DNA of 64,000 nt from Cupriavidus taiwanensis (GTDB taxonomy: Bacteria; Pseudomonadota; Gammaproteobacteria; Burkholderiales; Burkholderiaceae). The notes beneath the pieces are model-generated. The model did not search any database, was not told the origin of the DNA, and saw only the letters and a list, made by a program, of their open reading frames with translations. Below are positions 58,937 through 64,000 of this stretch, one piece after another (within the stretch, counting starts at the first letter, position 1; the number at the start of each line of letters is the position of its first letter). The stretch is from positions 2,453,274-2,517,273 of the forward strand of contig NZ_LT976853.1 of NCBI RefSeq assembly GCF_900249755.1, read 5' to 3'. Position numbers and translations under genes: made by a program.

Positions 58937-60361
58937 TCAGATATGGAAGAAGAGGAAGGTCATGATGACGAACAGCGGCACCAGGAAGATGCCCGAGTAC
59001 AGCATGTAGCCGAAGAAGCTCGGCATGCGCACGCCGCGGTTCTCGGCAATGGCCTTGACCATCAGGTTGGGGGCATTGCCAATATAGGTGTTGGCGCCCA
59101 TGAACACGGCCCCGGCCGAGATCGCGGCCAGCGTCGAGGCATCGCGCGTCATCAGCGTGGCGGGGTCGCCGCCGGCGGTGTTGAAGAACACCAGGTAGGT
59201 CGGCGCGTTGTCCAGGAACGAGGACAGCAGGCCGGTGGCCCAGAAATACATGCTGTCGACCGGCTGGCCGTTGGCGTCGCTGACCGCGCGGATCACGCCC
59301 GAAAACGCCCCGTCGGTTCCCGCCTTCAGCATGGCGATGACCGGGATGATCGTCAGGAAGATGCCGGCGAACAGCTTGCCGACCTCGAGGATCGGCTCCC
59401 AGTTGAATTCATTGCCCGCGCGCGCCACATGCGGCGTCACCAGCAGCGACACCACCGCCACCACCACCAGCAGCGCGTCGCGCATCGCGGCCTGCAGCGG
59501 CACCTCGGTGCCGAGGATATCGAACGAGATCCCGGGCTTCCACAGCCCGCTCATCAGCACCAGCCCGACCACCGCCAGCAGCAGCACGAAGTTGAACTTG
59601 CCCTGGATGGCGATGCCGCCTGAATCGGGCGTGGGATCGTTGCGCGGCGGCAGTTCTTCTTCCTTGTTGCGGTAGTAGTGCCGGTCGACCAGGTAGAACA
59701 TCAGCAGCAGCGCGGCGCAGATAAAGAGCGTTTCCGGGAAGATGTTGCGCAGCGTCCAGAAAAAGTCCACGCCCTTCAGGAAGCCCAGGAACAGCGGCGG
59801 GTCCCCCAGCGGCGTCAGCGAGCCGCCGGCATTGGCCACCAGGAAGATAAAGAACACCACCACATGCGCCACATGGCGGCGGTTGTCATTGGCGCGCAGC
59901 AGCGGCCGGATCAGCAGCATGGCCGCGCCGGTGGTGCCCATGAAGCTGGCCAGGAACGTCCCCAGCGCCAGGATGCCGGTATTGAGCCCCGGCGTGCCGT
60001 GCAGGTTGCCGCGCACGCAGATGCCGCCGGCAACGATATAGAGCGTGGTGATCAGCGCGATGAACGGAATGTACTCGGCCAGCAGCGCGTGCACGGTGCT
60101 GACGGCGGCGGCATGCGCGCCGAACACGAACGCGAACGGCAGCAGGAACAGCAGCCCCCAGCCAGCGGCGATCTTGCCGTAGTGGTGGTGCCAGAACTTC
60201 GGCCCCAGCAGCGGCCACAACGCAATCGACAGCAGGATGCCGGCAAAAGGCAGCCCCCACAGCGGCGACAGCGACGCCCCGTCGAGGTCGGCGGCATGGC
60301 CGGCGGCGGGAAAGGCGGCCAGCATGGCCAGCAGTGGCAACAGCACGGGGGCACGTCGCAT
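58937..60361 (-). CDS. NhaD-type sodium:proton antiporter
   Basis: 474 residues. Cleavable-looking N-terminal segment (MRRAPVLLPLLAMLAAFPAAGHA), then about ten to twelve helices. Ion-transporter landmarks are VANAGGSLTPLGDPPLFLGFLKGV and LSSFLDNAPTYLVFFNTAGG plus FMGANTYIGNAPNLMVKAIAE, typical of NhaD/ArsB-fold antiporters. ATG at 60361 is chosen; the upstream extension reads as shadow. The end lies four bases before the dehydrogenase gene start, so they share an mRNA. Confidence 0.87.
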   Translation of the reverse strand: MRRAPVLLPLLAMLAAFPAAGHAADLDGASLSPLWGLPFAGILLSIALWPLLGPKFWHHHYGKIAAGWGLLFLLPFAFVFGAHAAAVSTVHALLAEYIPFIALITTLYIVAGGICVRGNLHGTPGLNTGILALGTFLASFMGTTGAAMLLIRPLLRANDNRRHVAHVVVFFIFLVANAGGSLTPLGDPPLFLGFLKGVDFFWTLRNIFPETLFICAALLLMFYLVDRHYYRNKEEELPPRNDPTPDSGGIAIQGKFNFVLLLAVVGLVLMSGLWKPGISFDILGTEVPLQAAMRDALLVVVAVVSLLVTPHVARAGNEFNWEPILEVGKLFAGIFLTIIPVIAMLKAGTDGAFSGVIRAVSDANGQPVDSMYFWATGLLSSFLDNAPTYLVFFNTAGGDPATLMTRDASTLAAISAGAVFMGANTYIGNAPNLMVKAIAENRGVRMPSFFGYMLYSGIFLVPLFVIMTFLFFHI

Positions 60362-60518
60362 CAGGCAGGATCTCCTCGGAAATGCAGCAGTCACGGGCGC
60401 GCGCGGCGCGAGGCCGGAGCGCGCGGGCAAGCCTGCAAGTGTAATGCAAGCCCCTGCCGCGATTCCCCTTGCGGCGTGCATTTTAGGATTGCGGCGCGCC
60501 GGGTTCGCGCCGCCTGCG

Positions 60519-61205
60519 TCAGGCCGCGTCGACCAGGATCACATGCACGCGGTACGGACCGTGGGCGCCCAGCACGATGGTCTGCTCGATATCGCCCGTG
60601 CGCGACGGACCGCTGATGATGTTGGTCGCGCGCGGCAGCTCGCCGCGCTCGCTGCGCACCAGGGCAAACGCATCTTCCAGCCCGGCCACGATGCGCGAGC
60701 GCGGCACCACCGCCACATGGGTCTCGGGCAGCAGCGCGGCCGAGGCAAAGGTGCTGGGGCCGGACAGCAGCATCAGCGAACCGGTCTCGGCAATCGCGCA
60801 GAAGCAGCCGGTGATGCCGACCAGGTCGCCATGCTCGCGGTCGGCCACGGCGTCGCGCACCGGCGGGCGGCACTCCACCGCCAGGCCCGCGGCCTGCCAC
60901 GGCAGCGCAGCGAATTCATCCCACGCGACCGCGCGGCTCACCAGTTCCAGGCTGTCGAGATAGCGCACCGTGGCGGCGGGAACGTCGGCCAGCGTCGCGA
61001 CGCGGTCCACGCTCGACGCCATGCGCTGCGCCTGCGCCAGGAAAGCTTCTGTCAGGTCGGGCGCGGCGGCCGGACGCGGGCCCTGCGGGTGGCGGGCCAG
61101 GTAGTCGGCGACGGCGCCGCGCTCGCCCGCGCTCGGCCGGGCCGGCCTGCCCTGGGCGGCACGGATGCGGGCAAAGATGCGGTCGCGGGCGTCGTTGGTT
61201 TCCAT
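60519..61205 (-). CDS. lutC: LUD-domain protein LutC
   Basis: 228 residues of the LutC/YkgG family. The C-terminal core carries DLVGITGCFCAIAETGSLMLLSG and TFASAALLPETHVAVVP, then GPSRTGDIEQTIVLGAHGPYRVHVILVD. LutC is one of three subunits (LutA, LutB, LutC) of an iron-sulfur L-lactate oxidation complex. LutA and LutB genes are not in the window, so it is separated from them or acts alone. It sits 111 bases after pncB. Confidence 0.9.
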   Translation of the reverse strand: METNDARDRIFARIRAAQGRPARPSAGERGAVADYLARHPQGPRPAAAPDLTEAFLAQAQRMASSVDRVATLADVPAATVRYLDSLELVSRAVAWDEFAALPWQAAGLAVECRPPVRDAVADREHGDLVGITGCFCAIAETGSLMLLSGPSTFASAALLPETHVAVVPRSRIVAGLEDAFALVRSERGELPRATNIISGPSRTGDIEQTIVLGAHGPYRVHVILVDAA

Positions 61206-61316
61206 AGGGACAGGGGCCTGGCTGGGGTGGCTGTGCGCAAAGGCGCGATGCGGCGATTATAGGGGCGAGCGCCGCGCGGGAATCGCATCGCGCGCGGCGA
61301 GCAGACTTGAATTTTG

Positions 61317-62495
61317 CTACGCGGCCGGCTGAACCGAATACACCTGGCGCAGGTAGGCCAGGTAGCCGGGATCGTCGCACATGGTCTTCTCCGGCGTGTC
61401 CGACAGCTTGGCCACCGGCTGCCCGTTACAGCGCACCATCTTGAGCACGATCTGCAGCGGCGTGTAGCCCAGGTCGTTGGTCAGGTTGGTGCCGACGCCG
61501 AACGCCAGCCGGCAGCGGCCATGGAAGCGCTGATACAGCTCGATCACGCGCGGGATGTCCAGGCTGTCGCTGAAGATCAGCGTCTTGGTGCGCGGGTCGA
61601 CGCGGTTGGCGGCGTAGTGGGCGACCATGCGCTCGCCCCACAGCATCGGATCGCCGGAATCATGGCGCACGCCGTCGAAGAGCTTGCAGAAATACAGGTC
61701 GAAGTCGCGCAGGAAGGCGTCGAAGCCGTAGGTGTCCGACAGCGCGATGCCCAGGTCGCCGCGGTACTCGCGCGCCCAGCGCTCCAGCGCGAACACCTGC
61801 GAATCGCGCAGCCGCGGCCCCAGCGCCTGGCACGCCTGCAGGTATTCATGCGCCATCGTGCCCAGCGGCACCATATTGTGCAGGCGCGCGAAATGGACGT
61901 TGCTGGTGCCGGCCAGCTGCGGGCCCAGCAGGCGCCGCATGGTCAGCAGCACCTCTTCCTGCCAGTCGCGCGAGAAGCGCCGGCGCGTGCCGTAGTCGGC
62001 GATCACGCAATCGCCCAGCTCGGGTGTCTTCAGCAGCGCCAGCTTGCTTTCGAGCCGGCGCCGGCCTTCGGCCAGGTCGGGCCGCGGCTGAGTGCGGCGG
62101 AAGTAGACCTCATTGACGATGGCCAGCACCGGCACTTCGAACAGGATGGTGTGCAGCCACGGGCCGGTGATCGAAATCTCGATCTCGCCGTTGTCCTGTG
62201 CGGACGGGCGCACCGAGACATATTTCTCGTTCAGGTGGAACAGCCCGAGAAAATCGACAAAATCGCTCTTGATGAAGCGCAGGCCGCGCAGGTAGGCCAG
62301 CTCGTCGTCGGTGAAGCGCAGCTGGCACAGGTGCGCCACCTCGGCGCGGATCTCGTCGATATACGGCGTGAGATCGATGCCCGCGTTGCGGCACTTGAAG
62401 CGGTATTCGACTTGCGCTTGGGGGAACTGATGCAGCACCACCTGCATCATCGTGAACTTGTACAGGTCGGTGTCGAGCAGAGACTGGATGATCAT
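61317..62495 (-). CDS. pncB: nicotinate phosphoribosyltransferase
   Basis: 392-residue enzyme of NAD salvage joining nicotinate to PRPP with ATP hydrolysis. [20 protein letters not shown] opens the family, with the regulatory His region [21 protein letters not shown] and [13 protein letters not shown] (catalytic loop), then [16 protein letters not shown] at 62495 is the family start. Confidence 0.96.
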   Translation of the reverse strand: MIIQSLLDTDLYKFTMMQVVLHQFPQAQVEYRFKCRNAGIDLTPYIDEIRAEVAHLCQLRFTDDELAYLRGLRFIKSDFVDFLGLFHLNEKYVSVRPSAQDNGEIEISITGPWLHTILFEVPVLAIVNEVYFRRTQPRPDLAEGRRRLESKLALLKTPELGDCVIADYGTRRRFSRDWQEEVLLTMRRLLGPQLAGTSNVHFARLHNMVPLGTMAHEYLQACQALGPRLRDSQVFALERWAREYRGDLGIALSDTYGFDAFLRDFDLYFCKLFDGVRHDSGDPMLWGERMVAHYAANRVDPRTKTLIFSDSLDIPRVIELYQRFHGRCRLAFGVGTNLTNDLGYTPLQIVLKMVRCNGQPVAKLSDTPEKTMCDDPGYLAYLRQVYSVQPAA

Positions 62496-62873
62496 AGCGA
62501 GCCAGACGGCGATGCCGGGTCAGAACGCCATGCTACCTGAAGTCCGCCCGCTGCCGGCGGTGCAGGTGCTGCCACGCAGCATGCCACCCCGCCCGCAAAC
62601 CCGCACGCCAGCCATCCGCCGGCCACCATGCGTTAAATCAAAAGTACATAAAGAAATAAGAAAACTATCTGATCCGGCTATATAGAGCCGCTATCCTTGC
62701 CAGAAGGCTCGGCTACAATATCGGTTTCCGAAAGGCCTCGGCCGGCGCTCGCCCAGCCCATGCTGCCCTGCGGCACGCGGGCACCCATCATGTGATGGAT
62801 GCGGCGCGTCACGCCGGCAAGAAGCGGCCCCACAGTTTCCCATTAAAAGCCGACCCGTTTTCCTGGAACCGAA
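62496..62873. promoter_or_regulatory. divergent region pncB / fdxA
   Basis: About 378 bases with no gene seen. It contains an unusually AT-rich patch 62634-62690 (ATCAAAAGTACATAAAGAAA) and just after it the dyad CGGCT-ATATAG-AGCCG (62676-62691). TACAAT at 62714-62719 is a -10 candidate. It probably holds an activator-controlled promoter for fdxA. Confidence 0.45.
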
Positions 62874-63197
62874 ATGACTCACGTTGTCACCGAATCCTGC
62901 ATCCGTTGCCGCTACACAGACTGCGTTGACGTGTGTCCGGTCGATTGTTTCCGCGAAGGCCCCAACTTCCTGGCGATCGACCCGGATGAGTGCATCGACT
63001 GCGCCGTGTGCGTGGCCGAGTGCCCGGTGAACGCCATCTACGCCGAGGAAGACGTGCCGGGCGACCAGCAGCAGTTCATCGAACTGAACGCCGAGCTGGC
63101 CCGCAACTGGCCCTCCATCACCAAGACCAAGGCCCCGCTGGCCGAAGCCGAGGAATGGAAGGACGCCACCGACAAGCTGCAGTACCTGCAGCGCTGA
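62874..63197 (+). CDS. fdxA: seven-iron ferredoxin FdxA
   Basis: 107-residue soluble ferredoxin. The first cluster region [14 protein letters not shown] and the second [12 protein letters not shown] give the [3Fe-4S]/[4Fe-4S] pattern of Azotobacter FdI. The C-terminal extension ([28 protein letters not shown]) is typical of this group. The next gene is a ferredoxin-NADP reductase-like flavoprotein, so the two may form one electron-transfer pair. Confidence 0.95.
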   Translation: MTHVVTESCIRCRYTDCVDVCPVDCFREGPNFLAIDPDECIDCAVCVAECPVNAIYAEEDVPGDQQQFIELNAELARNWPSITKTKAPLAEAEEWKDATDKLQYLQR

Positions 63198-63274
63198 CCG
63201 AACCAGAAGGCCGTCCCCGCGCGCTTTCCGCAATACCGGGCACCCGTGGCCCACGCAAACGTATCAGGACGAAT

Positions 63275-64000
63275 ATGGACTTGAGCATTCCAAATCCCGT
63301 CGCCGACACGACCAGGCAGGTCGACGGCGCCAGCCCCGCCGGCGGCCAGCCGCTGGAAATCGATGCGCTGATCGTCGGTGCGGGTCCGGTGGGCCTGTTC
63401 CAGGTGTTCGAACTGGGCCTGCTCGAAATCAAGGCCCATGTCATCGATTCCCTGAAGGTCGTTGGCGGCCAGTGCGTGGAGCTGTATCCGGACAAGCCCA
63501 TCTACGACATCCCGGCCGTGCCCAGCTGCACCGGCCAGGAACTGACCGACAACCTGCTCAAGCAGATCGAGCCGTTCGAGCCCACCTTCCACCTGGGCCA
63601 GGAAGTCTCCGTGGTCGAGCGCCGCGAAGACGGCCGCTTTTTCGTCGAGACCTCGCTCGGCACGCGCTTCATCACCAAGACCATTTTCATCGCCGCCGGC
63701 GTGGGCTCGTTCCAGCCGCGCACGCTGAAGGTCGATGGCATCGACAAGTTCGACGGCAAGCAGCTGTTCTACCGCGTCAAGGATCCGAGCCGCTTCCACG
63801 GCCGCAACCTGGTCATCGTCGGCGGCGGCGACTCGGCGCTGGACTGGACCCTGGACCTGGTCGGCAAGGCCGAGTCGGTGGTGATGATCCACCGCCGCGA
63901 CGGCTTCCGCGCCGCGCCCGCGTCGGTGGCCAAGATGAAGGAACTGTGCGAGCAGATGGAAATGCAGTTCGTGGTCGGCCAGATCGGCGGCTATGAAGAG
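63275..64000 (+). CDS. ferredoxin-NADP reductase, thioredoxin-reductase-like type (5' part)
   Basis: First 242 residues; the gene runs off the window. FAD-binding [19 protein letters not shown], then [18 protein letters not shown], and NADPH-binding [17 protein letters not shown] with [10 protein letters not shown]. The CxxC of true thioredoxin reductase is absent at the expected place, supporting the YumC/TrxR-like ferredoxin reductase family. ATG at 63275. FdxA lies 77 bases before it. Confidence 0.9.
   Translation, partial: MDLSIPNPVADTTRQVDGASPAGGQPLEIDALIVGAGPVGLFQVFELGLLEIKAHVIDSLKVVGGQCVELYPDKPIYDIPAVPSCTGQELTDNLLKQIEPFEPTFHLGQEVSVVERREDGRFFVETSLGTRFITKTIFIAAGVGSFQPRTLKVDGIDKFDGKQLFYRVKDPSRFHGRNLVIVGGGDSALDWTLDLVGKAESVVMIHRRDGFRAAPASVAKMKELCEQMEMQFVVGQIGGYEE

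Overview
The window is a GC-rich stretch of primary chromosome from a betaproteobacterium of the order Burkholderiales. Gene content and order fit Cupriavidus/Ralstonia best (a C. necator-like genome). The pointers are the rpmF-plsX-fabHDG-acpP-fabF block running into rpoE-rseA-rseB-mucD-lepA-lepB-rnc-era-recO-pdxJ-acpS-nagZ, the earP-efp pair with Arg32 in EF-P, and REP-like CCCTCTCCCGC palindromes. The genus is inferred, not proven. No prophage, insertion sequence, integrase or CRISPR array is visible; this is mostly housekeeping DNA with a small iron/heme-uptake cluster.

Layout. 1-9 kb: acetyl-CoA synthetase (minus), a DMT exporter, a UPF0114 membrane protein, class I fumarase, glutamate racemase and a solitary double-AAA+ ATPase. 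9.2-12.6 kb: a Fur-box cluster holding a 21-residue membrane peptide, tonB-exbB-exbD, hemP and a GlcG/HbpS-type protein. 12.7-13.6 kb: two small secreted low-complexity proteins, one made of five exact-length 12-residue repeats. 13.9-14.2 kb: a tRNA-Leu(UAA) gene interrupted after U34 by a 226-nt group I intron. 14.3-17.8 kb: a YeiH-type exporter with a divergent LysR regulator, and a CPA2 antiporter. 18.1-21.4 kb (minus): uvrC, pgsA, two tRNA-Gly(GCC) and tRNA-Cys(GCA). 21.5-23.5 kb: earP-efp.

23.5-36.3 kb is one long minus-strand run: rpoE, its anti-sigma factors and the periplasmic protease, then lepA, lepB, DUF4845, rnc, era, recO, pdxJ, acpS and nagZ, many with 4-base stop/start overlaps. 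36.3-43.7 kb (minus) is the fatty-acid/phospholipid starter cluster led by yceD and rpmF. 43.9-48.6 kb holds a Maf nucleotide pyrophosphatase and a tetrapyrrole-methylase-fold methyltransferase on plus, facing rluC-HAD-Rieske-sppA on minus. 48.6-52.5 kb is RNase E with a long, hairpin-rich leader. 52.7-56.3 kb is the molybdenum-cofactor operon moaA-mobA-moeA plus a small membrane protein. 56.4-62.5 kb (minus): pncB, lutC, an NhaD-like antiporter, a 2-hydroxyacid dehydrogenase and rmuC. The window closes with fdxA and the 5' part of a ferredoxin-NADP reductase-like flavoprotein.

How parts work together: plsX, fabH, fabD, fabG, acpP and fabF supply acyl chains, AcpS activates AcpP, and PgsA makes phospholipid. 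RpoE/RseA/RseB/MucD is an envelope-stress circuit. TonB/ExbB/ExbD energise outer-membrane iron and heme receptors beside HemP. The most noteworthy element is the intron-containing tRNA-Leu. It lies a few kb from uvrC-pgsA-tRNA-Gly-tRNA-Cys, echoing the enteric uvrC-pgsA-glyW-cysT-leuZ order.
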